Positions 42,550-50,473 of a stretch of DNA of 64,000 nucleotides are shown one piece after another. The notes under the pieces were generated by a model that was given only the letters and a program-made list of their open reading frames with translations, was not told the DNA's origin and made no database searches. The position numbers and the translations under genes were made by a program. The stretch lies in assembly GCF_014205015.1 (NCBI RefSeq), contig NZ_JACHMO010000001.1, positions 4,464,001-4,528,000 of the forward strand, given 5' to 3'. Positions within the stretch are counted from its first letter, which is position 1. Every line of letters starts with the position of its first letter. The stretch is from Saccharothrix ecbatanensis. GTDB taxonomy: Bacteria > Actinomycetota > Actinomycetes > Mycobacteriales > Pseudonocardiaceae.

Positions 42550-43536
42550 TCACGGCCGGCGTCGAAGCGTGACTTCGGCGCCGGTCGCGGCCGACCGCAC
42601 CAGCGCTTCGCCCACCCGCGCGGTGCGTGCCGAGTGGGCCGGTGACACCAGCGGCGTGACCTTCTCCCGGACCGCTTCGGCGAACGCGGCGGTCTGGTGT
42701 TCGTAGGCGTCGGCGGCGGGCACGACCTCGTCGCGCACACCGTCCAGCGTGACGACCGTGATCAGCCCGTCCTCGACAGGGCTGGTCCACGCGTTGCGCA
42801 CGGAGATCGAGCCGCGCGTGCCCTGGAACTCGTAGGCGGCGCGCGGCCCGTATTCGAGGCTGTAGTCCAGCACCGCCGAGCGGCCGTCGCCGAAGTCCAT
42901 CGTGGCCACCGCGCTGAGGTCCACCTCACGCGAGTGGAACGTGGCACGCACCCGGAGCGGGTCGGCGCCGAACGCCCACAGCGGCACGTCGAACGCGTAG
43001 CAGCCGACGTCCCAGGTCGCGCCGCCGCCCAACGCCGGGTCGAACCGGATGTTGCCCTCGGTCGCGGTCGGGTAGGCGAACGCGGACCGCACCACCCGCA
43101 GGTCGCCGATCTCACCGGACGCGAGCAGTTCGGCGGCACGCACCTGCTGCGGGTGGAAGCGGTACATGTACGCCTCCATGACCACGAGGTCGGCGGCGGC
43201 GCGTTCGATCCGCACGCAGTCCTCTTCGGACAGTGCCATCGGCTTCTCGACCAGCACGTGCTTGCCCGCGTCCAGCGAGCGCAACGTCCACGGCACGTGC
43301 CGGGTGTTGGGCAGCGCGATGTACACGGCGTCGATGTCGGGGTCGGCCAGCAGCGCGTCGTAGCCGTCGTGCACCCGTGCCCCGAACGGTCGCGCCACCT
43401 CGGCGGCCGCCGCCTGCCGACCGGGACGGCTCGCCACCGCCGCGACCACGTTGCCGGGCGTCCGGTGTATCGCCGGCAGCACCCGGCCACTGATGTGGGC
43501 AGTGGCTCCCAGGACGCCCCAGCGCAGTGGCTTCAC
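42550..43536 (-). CDS. Gfo/Idh/MocA-family NAD(P)-dependent oxidoreductase
   Basis: A 328-aa protein. The Rossmann start is WGVLGATAHISGRVLPAI, the cofactor and substrate strand is VYIALPNTRHVPWTLRSLDAGKHVLVEKPMAL with the family EKP motif, and the C-terminal alpha/beta domain has the WDVGCYAFD segment that normally carries the catalytic Asp/His. Substrates of the family are sugars, inositols or trans-dihydrodiols. It converges on the kinase gene with a 1-bp gap. Confidence 0.9.
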   Translation of the reverse strand: MKPLRWGVLGATAHISGRVLPAIHRTPGNVVAAVASRPGRQAAAAEVARPFGARVHDGYDALLADPDIDAVYIALPNTRHVPWTLRSLDAGKHVLVEKPMALSEEDCVRIERAAADLVVMEAYMYRFHPQQVRAAELLASGEIGDLRVVRSAFAYPTATEGNIRFDPALGGGATWDVGCYAFDVPLWAFGADPLRVRATFHSREVDLSAVATMDFGDGRSAVLDYSLEYGPRAAYEFQGTRGSISVRNAWTSPVEDGLITVVTLDGVRDEVVPAADAYEHQTAAFAEAVREKVTPLVSPAHSARTARVGEALVRSAATGAEVTLRRRP

Positions 43537-43583
43537 AACAAGACCTTAACCGCTTAACCGCACGCCCCCACACCGCCAGACCC

Positions 43584-43670
43584 CGTGAGTCCTACGTTCA
43601 GAACGCGCGAGTCGTACCTTCAGAACCACCGTGTCCTACGTTCAGGACCCCCGAATTCAACGCTCAGAAC
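43584..43670. repeat. Dispersed intergenic repeat, copy 2
   Basis: CGTGAGTCCTACGTTCAGAAC-type sequence at 43584-43604, a degenerate copy at about 43607-43623, and a third copy at 43630-43645. The third runs into a block identical to 38799-38835 over 37 bp (43634-43670, ending TTCAACGCTCAGAAC). Only the left half of the palindrome is present. It lies between the divergent oxidoreductase and helicase genes, so it may affect their promoters. Confidence 0.8.
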
Positions 43671-43737
43671 ACGCGGACCACATCGTGGGCGGACCCCTCA
43701 CCGAGCGGTTCAGGGGCGATCAGCGAGACTTGGGGGT

Positions 43738-45429
43738 ATGAACGACGAGCCCGACGACCGGACCAGCTTCGCCGACCTCGGGTTGCGCCCCGAACTCCTC
43801 CGGGCGCTCACCGGCCTCGGCTACGAGGAGCCCACCCCCATCCAACGCGAGGCCATCCCGCCGTTGACCGAAGGCCGTGACCTGCTGGGACAGGCCGCGA
43901 CCGGCACCGGCAAGACGGCCGCGTTCGCGCTGCCCGTGTTGGAGCGCTTGGCCGCCGCCGACCGGAACCGGCGGGCGCCGTTCGCGCTCGTGCTGGTGCC
44001 GACCCGCGAGCTGGCGGTGCAGGTCTCCGAAGCGGTGCACCGGTACGGCCGGGAGCTGGGCGCGCGGGTGCTGCCGATCTACGGCGGCCAGCCCATCGGG
44101 CGGCAGCTGCGGGTGCTGGAGCAGGGCGTGGACGTCGTGGTGGCCACTCCGGGACGCGCGGTGGACCACCTCAGCCGCGGCACGTTGAAGCTGGAGCAGC
44201 TGGAAGTCGTCGTGCTGGACGAGGCCGACGAGATGCTGGACATGGGCTTCGCCGAGGACCTGGACACGATCCTCGCCGAGACGCCGTCCGAACGGCAGAC
44301 CGTGCTGTTCTCCGCGACCATGCCCGGCCGCATCGACCGGCTGGCCCGCACGCACCTGTCCGACCCGGTGCGCATCACCATCGGCCGCGAGCAGGCGGAG
44401 CCCGGCGAAGCGCCGAAGGTGCGACAGAGCGCGTACGTCGTGCCGCGTGCGCACAAGCCCGCCGCGCTGGGCCGCGTGCTGGACGTCGAGGCGCCGACCG
44501 CCGCGATCGTGTTCTGCCGCACGCGTGACGAGGTCGACCAGCTCACCGAGACCCTGAACGGGCGCGGCTACCGGGCGGAGTCGCTGCACGGCGGCATCAG
44601 CCAGGAGCAGCGCGACCGGGTGATGGCACGCCTGCGCAACGGCACCGCGGACCTGCTGGTGGCCACGGACGTGGCGGCACGCGGTCTGGACATCGAGCAG
44701 CTGACGCACGTCGTGAACTACAACGTGCCGTCCGCGCCGGAGTCGTACGTGCACCGCATCGGCCGGATCGGGCGGGCGGGCCGCGAGGGCGTCGCCATCA
44801 CGCTGGCCGAGCCGCGCGAGCACGGGATGCTGAAGACGATCGAGCGCGTCACCAAGCAGCGCATCCACATGGAGAAGGTCCCGACGATCGCCGACCTGCG
44901 GGCCCGCAAGTTGGAGCTGACCAGGGCCGCGCTGCACGAGAGCCTGCTGGAGGACGACCTGGAGAAGTTCCGGGTCGTGGTGGAGACGCTGACCGACCAG
45001 TTCGACGTGATGGAGGTGGCGCTCGCGGCGGTCAAGCTCGCGCACGAGGCCACCGGCGCGGCGGCCGACGAGGAGGAGATCCCGGAGTACGTGCCGCGGT
45101 CCGGGCCGTCCGGTGAGCGTCGTGGACGCGAGGCCGGCGGCGAACGCCGTGAACCGCGCAAGCCGCGCCGCCCGTCCGCGGGCATGACGAGGCTGTTCGT
45201 CGGCGCGGGCCGCAGCTCGGGCATCCGACCGCAGGACCTGGTCGGCGCGATCGCGGGTGAGGCCAAGCTGAACGGCAGGGAGATCGGCGCGATCGAGATC
45301 GCCGACCGGTTCTCGCTGGTGGAGGTGCCGGAGTCGTCGGCGCAGCAGGTCATCGCGTCCCTGCGCGGCGCCACGATCAAGGGCCGCAAGGTGACCGTGC
45401 GCCGGGAGCGGGACGACCCGGCACGCTGA
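43738..45429 (+). CDS. DEAD-box RNA helicase with DbpA-type RNA-binding domain
   Basis: A 563-aa helicase. Motifs in order: PTPIQREAIPPL (Q), ATGTGKTAA (I), PTRELAVQ (Ia), TPGR (Ib), LDEADEMLD (II), FSATMP (III), IVFCRTR (IV), ATDVAARGLDI (V) and HRIGRIGRAGR (VI). The C-terminus has an Arg/Glu-rich linker and a DbpA-like RNA-binding fold (TRLFVGAGRSSGIRPQDLVGAI to IKGRKVTV). This layout fits CsdA/DeaD-type helicases in ribosome assembly or cold adaptation. ATG 43738 follows a GGGGG stretch. Confidence 0.93.
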   Translation: MNDEPDDRTSFADLGLRPELLRALTGLGYEEPTPIQREAIPPLTEGRDLLGQAATGTGKTAAFALPVLERLAAADRNRRAPFALVLVPTRELAVQVSEAVHRYGRELGARVLPIYGGQPIGRQLRVLEQGVDVVVATPGRAVDHLSRGTLKLEQLEVVVLDEADEMLDMGFAEDLDTILAETPSERQTVLFSATMPGRIDRLARTHLSDPVRITIGREQAEPGEAPKVRQSAYVVPRAHKPAALGRVLDVEAPTAAIVFCRTRDEVDQLTETLNGRGYRAESLHGGISQEQRDRVMARLRNGTADLLVATDVAARGLDIEQLTHVVNYNVPSAPESYVHRIGRIGRAGREGVAITLAEPREHGMLKTIERVTKQRIHMEKVPTIADLRARKLELTRAALHESLLEDDLEKFRVVVETLTDQFDVMEVALAAVKLAHEATGAAADEEEIPEYVPRSGPSGERRGREAGGERREPRKPRRPSAGMTRLFVGAGRSSGIRPQDLVGAIAGEAKLNGREIGAIEIADRFSLVEVPESSAQQVIASLRGATIKGRKVTVRRERDDPAR

Positions 45430-45453
45430 CCCCTGCCCGACACCGTGTGACGT

Positions 45454-46731
45454 TCAGCCGGGCGGCTGGACCGGGTAGTCGACGGGCGCGGAGAGGTCCA
45501 CGCCCCGCCACGGCTCACGCCTGGCCTCGACCTCGTCACCCCAGTGCCGCACGCCGGTCCAGCCGGGGTCGCCGGTCGTGCAGAAGTCCACCCAGGCCTG
45601 GAGCATGCGGCGGGACAGCGCGCGCTCGTCGTCTCCGGCCGGGCCCCCGAGCAAGAACTCGGCTCCATCCAGGGTGCCGAACGAGAACGGCACGTCCGCG
45701 GTGTGCCAGGCGGGCGGCCGGGTGAGCCGGGCCAGGAACGCCCGACCGTGCGCCTCGGCCAGCCGCGTGGTGGGTTCGCCGAACACGAAGTCGCCGGCGA
45801 GCCGTACCTGCGCGTCCTCGAAGTGCGCGTAAGCCGCCACGACGTGGTCCGGGACGCCCCACGCCCGACCGAACTCGCGCAGACCGGGTGGCCGGAACGT
45901 GCCGACCGCCTCGAACAGCAGGTACTCGACGTCGGTGTGGCACAGCAGGGCGTCGACGTCCGGGCGCAACGCGGGCAACCCGTCGGCGACCGGCCCGAAC
46001 AGCACCGGGTCGTACGCCAACGGCCCGGTGCGCTGGGCCGCGGCGAGCGCGTCGGCGGAGGCCACGGTCGACTCGGGCGTCGACGTGTCGATCCACTCGG
46101 CGACCCGGCGCGCGAACCCCTGCGTGTAGAACCGGTTCGGCACGCTGTGCGCGATGACCCGCCTCACCGGCTCCCACGCGGCCAGGAACAACGCCGAACC
46201 GGCACCTGCCGACTGGCCGCCGACGGTGATCTTGTCCGGGTCGCCGCCGAACACCGCGATGTTCTCCCGCACCCAGCGCAGCGCCGCCCGCTGGTCGAGC
46301 AGCCCCCGGTTGTCCGGCCGCCCCGGCACGTGCCCGAAGCCCTCGAACCCCAGCCGGTAGTTGCACGTCACCACGACCAGTCCGGCACGGGCCAACGCGG
46401 CGCCGTCGTAGTCGGGCTGGGCGGACGAGCCGAACGTGTAGGCGCCGCCGTGCACGTAGAACAGCACCGGCCACGGACCATCCGAAGTGGACGGTGCCCA
46501 GACGTTGAGGCTCAGCACGTCCTCGTCGCCCGGCCGCCACACCGGTGCGCCGGGCAGCCGGACGGACTGCGGCGCGATCGGCCCGAACTCCAGGCAGTCG
46601 CCCTCGTGGTGGACGGGGACGGGCTCGGCGAACCGGCGTGCGCCGAAGGGCGGCTCCGCGTACCGGATGCCCAGGAACGCGTCCACCTCGGCGTCGATCG
46701 CCCTGCCCCGGAACCGCCCACGTCGTGTCAT
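45454..46731 (-). CDS. Type B carboxylesterase/lipase
   Basis: A 425-aa alpha/beta hydrolase. N-terminal FLGIRYAEPPFGARRF, oxyanion loop FYVHGGAYTFGS, the LLDQRAALRWVRENIAVFGGDPDKITV block and the nucleophile GQSAGAGS (S174) are all present. The length is near that of the shorter bacterial members; there is no signal peptide. The substrate is not predictable. Divergent from the PLP decarboxylase gene with a 19-bp gap. Confidence 0.9.
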   Translation of the reverse strand: MTRRGRFRGRAIDAEVDAFLGIRYAEPPFGARRFAEPVPVHHEGDCLEFGPIAPQSVRLPGAPVWRPGDEDVLSLNVWAPSTSDGPWPVLFYVHGGAYTFGSSAQPDYDGAALARAGLVVVTCNYRLGFEGFGHVPGRPDNRGLLDQRAALRWVRENIAVFGGDPDKITVGGQSAGAGSALFLAAWEPVRRVIAHSVPNRFYTQGFARRVAEWIDTSTPESTVASADALAAAQRTGPLAYDPVLFGPVADGLPALRPDVDALLCHTDVEYLLFEAVGTFRPPGLREFGRAWGVPDHVVAAYAHFEDAQVRLAGDFVFGEPTTRLAEAHGRAFLARLTRPPAWHTADVPFSFGTLDGAEFLLGGPAGDDERALSRRMLQAWVDFCTTGDPGWTGVRHWGDEVEARREPWRGVDLSAPVDYPVQPPG

Positions 46732-46750
46732 CGGCGTCTACCCTGCCAGG

Positions 46751-48181
46751 ATGGGTGATCCGCTGAACGCTCGGGAGGACGCCGCCGAGGCGTTGGGGAT
46801 GGTCGCGAGGGCCGCTGGGCCTTACCTCGACGCGTTGCCGCACCTGCCGGTGCGCGACGCCACGCACGCCCACCTGCTCAAAGACCTGGACGGGCCGCTG
46901 CCGGAGGCCGGTGACGGCACGATCGCCGCGATCGCGGACCTGCTGCGCATCGGGACGCGGGCGGCGACGCACTCGTCCGGGCCGCGGTTCTTCCACTACG
47001 TGGTCGGCGGCGCGACACCGGCGGCGCAGGCGGCGGACTGGGTGACGTCCCTGTTGGACCAGGCCAGTGGCCTGTGGCTGACCTCGCCGTTCGCCGCGCA
47101 GGCCGAGACGGTGGTGCTGCGGTGGCTGAAGGAGATGTTCGGGCTGCCCGCGTCGCACGGCGGGGTGCTGACGCCGAGCGCGACGTTCGCGAACCTCACC
47201 GGGCTGGCGTGCGCGCGGTTCTGGTGGGCCGGGCAGCACGGCGTCGACGTGACGGTGGACGGCCTGGTGGGCCTGCCGCGGATGCCGGTGTTCTCCAGCG
47301 GGTACGTGCACCCGAGCAGCCGGAAGGCGCTGCAACTGCTGGGGCTGGGGCGTGACAGCGTGCGGACGCTGACCCGTGACGACGCGGGCCGGCTGGACGT
47401 GGACGCGCTGGACCGTGAGCTGGCGTCGTCCGGGCCGGCGGTGCTGATCGGCAACGCGGGCGAGGTCAACGGCGGCGACTACGACCCGCTGGACGAGCTG
47501 GCCGACCTGGCGGAACGGCACGGCGCGTGGCTGCACGTGGACGGCGCGTTCGGCCTGTTCGCCGCCCTCTCCCCGCGCACGGCGGACCTGGTGCGCGGCG
47601 TCGACCGGGCCGATTCGGTGGCGGCGGACGGGCACAAGTGGCTCAACGTGCCGTACGAGAGCGGGGTCGCGTTCGTCAAGGACCGGTCGTTCCTGGGACG
47701 GGCGTTCGGCGGCTGGAACGCCCCGTACCTGCCGGAACCGGACGAGGAGTTCGTCAACTACAACAACCTGGGCCCCGAGTCGTCACGTCGGGCGCGCGCG
47801 ATCCCGATCTGGGCGACGCTGCGCGCGTACGGCCGCGAGGGCCACCGGGCGATGGTGGAACGCCACCAGGACTTGGCGCTCCGCCTCGGCAGGCGCATCG
47901 CCGAGGCCCCGGACCTGGAACTGCTGGCCCCGATCAACCTCTTCATCGTCTGCTTCCGCTACCGGCCGCCGGGTTTGTCCGAAGAAGCCCTGGACGACCT
48001 CAACCGGCGGATCGGCGAGGAGCTGATCGAGGACGGCCGGGTGTACGCGGGCACCACCGTGTACCGGGGCATGGTCGCGTTCCGGCCCGCGATCGTGAAC
48101 TGGCGGACCACCGACGAGGACATCGACCTCCTGGCCTCCGTCATCCGCGAACTCGGCGCCCGCCTGGATCGGACGCCCTGA
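46751..48181 (+). CDS. PLP-dependent decarboxylase (group II, AADC-like)
   Basis: A 476-aa fold-type I enzyme. The motifs are HSSGPRFFHYVVGG, LTPSATFANLTGLACAR, HVDGAFGLFAAL (the Asp that pairs with the pyridine nitrogen) and ADGHKWLNVPYESG with the Schiff-base lysine K296. The family includes aromatic-L-amino-acid, tyrosine and diaminobutyrate decarboxylases; the substrate is not resolved here. The GGATG start region has AGG just upstream. No pathway partners are adjacent. Confidence 0.88.
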   Translation: MGDPLNAREDAAEALGMVARAAGPYLDALPHLPVRDATHAHLLKDLDGPLPEAGDGTIAAIADLLRIGTRAATHSSGPRFFHYVVGGATPAAQAADWVTSLLDQASGLWLTSPFAAQAETVVLRWLKEMFGLPASHGGVLTPSATFANLTGLACARFWWAGQHGVDVTVDGLVGLPRMPVFSSGYVHPSSRKALQLLGLGRDSVRTLTRDDAGRLDVDALDRELASSGPAVLIGNAGEVNGGDYDPLDELADLAERHGAWLHVDGAFGLFAALSPRTADLVRGVDRADSVAADGHKWLNVPYESGVAFVKDRSFLGRAFGGWNAPYLPEPDEEFVNYNNLGPESSRRARAIPIWATLRAYGREGHRAMVERHQDLALRLGRRIAEAPDLELLAPINLFIVCFRYRPPGLSEEALDDLNRRIGEELIEDGRVYAGTTVYRGMVAFRPAIVNWRTTDEDIDLLASVIRELGARLDRTP

Positions 48182-48221
48182 GCCGCTGCGCGACACTCGG
48201 GCTCGCCGGAGCCGCTATCGG

Positions 48222-48749
48222 TCACGCGGCCAGGTCCAGCATCCGGCGATGCCGCCGGATCGTCTCGATCCAGGCGGGGTCGACCAGCTCCCGCCGGTCA
48301 AGCGCGACGTGAGGCGTGCCTCCGTGGCCGCAGACGCCGTAAATCTGTGACGCCACGTCGTCCGTCAGGAGGCGGTCGATGTAGAAGTAGCCCTCGAAGC
48401 CCAACCACGCCATCCTTCCCTCCTCGGAGGCTCGGCGCAGAACCTCGTGGAGGTAATCGGGGGCACCGGTCGGCAGCACCTTGAAGAGCAGGTCGTACAT
48501 GAACACGCTCAGGTCCCCGATCACGTTGTCCTCGTCGTCCAACGGGAAGCACCACACCGAGTCCGGCTCCCACGAATCGGTCGTGAAATCCGGGTCTGGC
48601 GACGAGTCCAGGTCGGTGAGCAGGTACACGTTGATCATCGCCTCGTACCCGCTCCAGCGAAGAGCGTCGAGCACGTCGTTCACAGCAGACCCCCACTTGG
48701 CCGGTTCGGGCGCGAGCAACTCTCGGAACGCTTGCGACTTCTTGATCAT
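48222..48749 (-). CDS. Hypothetical protein
   Basis: A 175-aa soluble acidic protein from ATG 48749, which has a good AAGGGAAAT ribosome-binding site. It is rich in aromatic residues (WSGYEAMINVYLL, DSVWCFPLDDEDNVIGDLSVFMYDLLFKVLP, WLGFEGYFYIDRLLTDDV). The composition recalls bacterial immunity-type proteins, but I recognise no family and no toxin gene is adjacent. Confidence 0.6.
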   Translation of the reverse strand: MIKKSQAFRELLAPEPAKWGSAVNDVLDALRWSGYEAMINVYLLTDLDSSPDPDFTTDSWEPDSVWCFPLDDEDNVIGDLSVFMYDLLFKVLPTGAPDYLHEVLRRASEEGRMAWLGFEGYFYIDRLLTDDVASQIYGVCGHGGTPHVALDRRELVDPAWIETIRRHRRMLDLAA

Positions 48750-48938
48750 ATTTCCCTTGTCCAAGAAGAATTCCGTCCGCGCGGGCGGCCGAGCGGGGTC
48801 TCCTCGGCGCGGCGGGTCGGACCGAGGTCCGGCGCTCGGCTCGCACAGCACGGGATCGAGCTCGAAGGCCACTGCTCGCCGGGTGTTCCCGGTGTGCCGA
48901 TGGCGTCGCGGGAATGGGTCGGCCGTAGCATCGACGGT

Positions 48939-49895
48939 GTGCGGAACTCGATCACCGATGTGACCGGTGTGCTGGTCGGGCACGTCACGCGGATCGGGGA
49001 CGGTGCGTTGACCGGGACCACCGCGGTGCTCTTCCCGCTCGGCACGGTGTCCACTGTGGACGTTCGTGGTGGGGCTCCGGCGACGCGGGACACGGCCGCG
49101 CTGGACGCCCGCTACGGCGGCCGTGAGGTGCGCGGCATCGTGTTGACGGGTGGGAGCGCCTACGGGCTGGCCGCCGCGGACGGGGCGGCGCGGGAGCTGG
49201 GGTCGTTCGTGCCCGCCGCCGCGTTGTTCGACCTCGGCCGCGGCGGTGACTTCCACGCCGTTCCCGGGCCGGACGAGGGCGCGGAGGCCGTGCGGAACGC
49301 CGGTGTCGAGGTCGCGCAGGGCAACGTCGGCGCGGGCACCGGCGCACTGAACGCCACGCTGAAAGGCGGCCTGGGCACCGCGAGCGTCACGCTGCCCGGT
49401 GGCGTGGTCGTCGGCGCGATCGCGGCCCTGAACGCGGTCGGTCCGTCCGTCGACGTCGACACCGGCCTGCCGTTCGCCACCCACCTCGGCGAACCGGGCG
49501 AGTTCCCCGCCTACCAGGGTGACGATCTCGAAGCCGCCCGGATCGCCGGTCACGCCCAGCCGTTCAACACCGTCATCGGCGTGGTCGCCACGAACGCCCG
49601 CCTGCCGCACCTGTACGCCATGGCCACCGCCGCCCAGGACGGCCTGGCGATCGCCGTCCGCCCCGCGCACGGCCTCACCGACGGCGACACGGTCTTCGCC
49701 GCCTCGACCGGCACCCACGACATCGGCACCCACGACGTCGACCCCGGCCAAGTGCTCGCGGCGGCAAGGCAGGTCTTCGCCCGAGCCCTGGTCCACGGCC
49801 TGCTCCGCGCCGAATCCGTCACCACGCCCTGGGGTCACCTCGCCGCCTACCGCGAGCTGTACCCACGCACCGCAGCCACATACCGGGGGAACTGA
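48939..49895 (+). CDS. P1-family (DmpA/NylC-type) peptidase
   Basis: A 318-aa N-terminal-nucleophile hydrolase. N-terminal NSITDVTGVLVGHVTRI, GGAPATRDTAAL, TGGSAYGLAAADGAARELG and GNVGAGTGA are P1 signatures. The candidate autoproteolysis site is N210-T211 in PFNTVIGVVATNA, after which the Thr becomes the nucleophile. Family members are D-aminopeptidases, beta-peptidyl aminopeptidases and nylon-oligomer hydrolases. The GTG at 48939 is used; ATG 48900 is an in-frame alternative. Confidence 0.88.
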   Translation: MRNSITDVTGVLVGHVTRIGDGALTGTTAVLFPLGTVSTVDVRGGAPATRDTAALDARYGGREVRGIVLTGGSAYGLAAADGAARELGSFVPAAALFDLGRGGDFHAVPGPDEGAEAVRNAGVEVAQGNVGAGTGALNATLKGGLGTASVTLPGGVVVGAIAALNAVGPSVDVDTGLPFATHLGEPGEFPAYQGDDLEAARIAGHAQPFNTVIGVVATNARLPHLYAMATAAQDGLAIAVRPAHGLTDGDTVFAASTGTHDIGTHDVDPGQVLAAARQVFARALVHGLLRAESVTTPWGHLAAYRELYPRTAATYRGN

Positions 49896-49897
49896 CC

Positions 49898-50473
49898 ATG
49901 CACGCGATGCACTACGAGATCACCCTGCCCGCCGACTACGACATGGACATCATCCGCACCAGGGTCGCCACCCGCGGCTCGGCGTTGGACGACTTCCCCG
50001 GGCTGGGCCTGAAGGCGTTCTGCGTGCGCGAACGCGGGGTCGACGGGTCGCCGGTCAACCAGTACTCCCCGTTCTACCTCTGGCGCACCGCCGAGGGCAT
50101 GAACAGCTTCCTGTGGGGTCCGGGTTTCCGAGGCCTGAGTGGGGACTTCGGCCGCCCCACCGTGCAGCACTGGGTCGGGCTCGCGTTCGAGAAGGGCGCC
50201 GCCACCACGGCCACCGCAGCCTCCAAGCGCACCTGGCGCCTCCCCGCCGACGCCGACCCCGCGGAGGCGATCGACCGCGCGTTGGAGGACCTGCGAGCAG
50301 ACCGCCCCGAGGTGCACGCCACCGCGTTGGCGATCGACCCGCGGCACTGGGAGCTGCTGCGCTTCACGTTGTGGAGCACGCCGGACGCCACCCCCGAGGA
50401 CGAGGTGCGCTACCGCGTGCCGCACCTGTCACGGCCGGAGCTGGACGACCTCACCGCGGGCCGGCACTGGTAG
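49898..50473 (+). CDS. DUF4865-family protein
   Basis: A 191-aa protein starting MHYEITLPADYDMDIIRTRVATRG, followed by FPGLGLKAFCVRERG and NQYSPFYLWRTAEGMNSFLWG, the recognisable DUF4865 pattern. Function unknown. It starts 2 bp after the peptidase stop, so the two are probably co-transcribed. Its 3' end overlaps the convergent CHAT-TPR gene by about 23 bp. Confidence 0.8.
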   Translation: MHAMHYEITLPADYDMDIIRTRVATRGSALDDFPGLGLKAFCVRERGVDGSPVNQYSPFYLWRTAEGMNSFLWGPGFRGLSGDFGRPTVQHWVGLAFEKGAATTATAASKRTWRLPADADPAEAIDRALEDLRADRPEVHATALAIDPRHWELLRFTLWSTPDATPEDEVRYRVPHLSRPELDDLTAGRHW

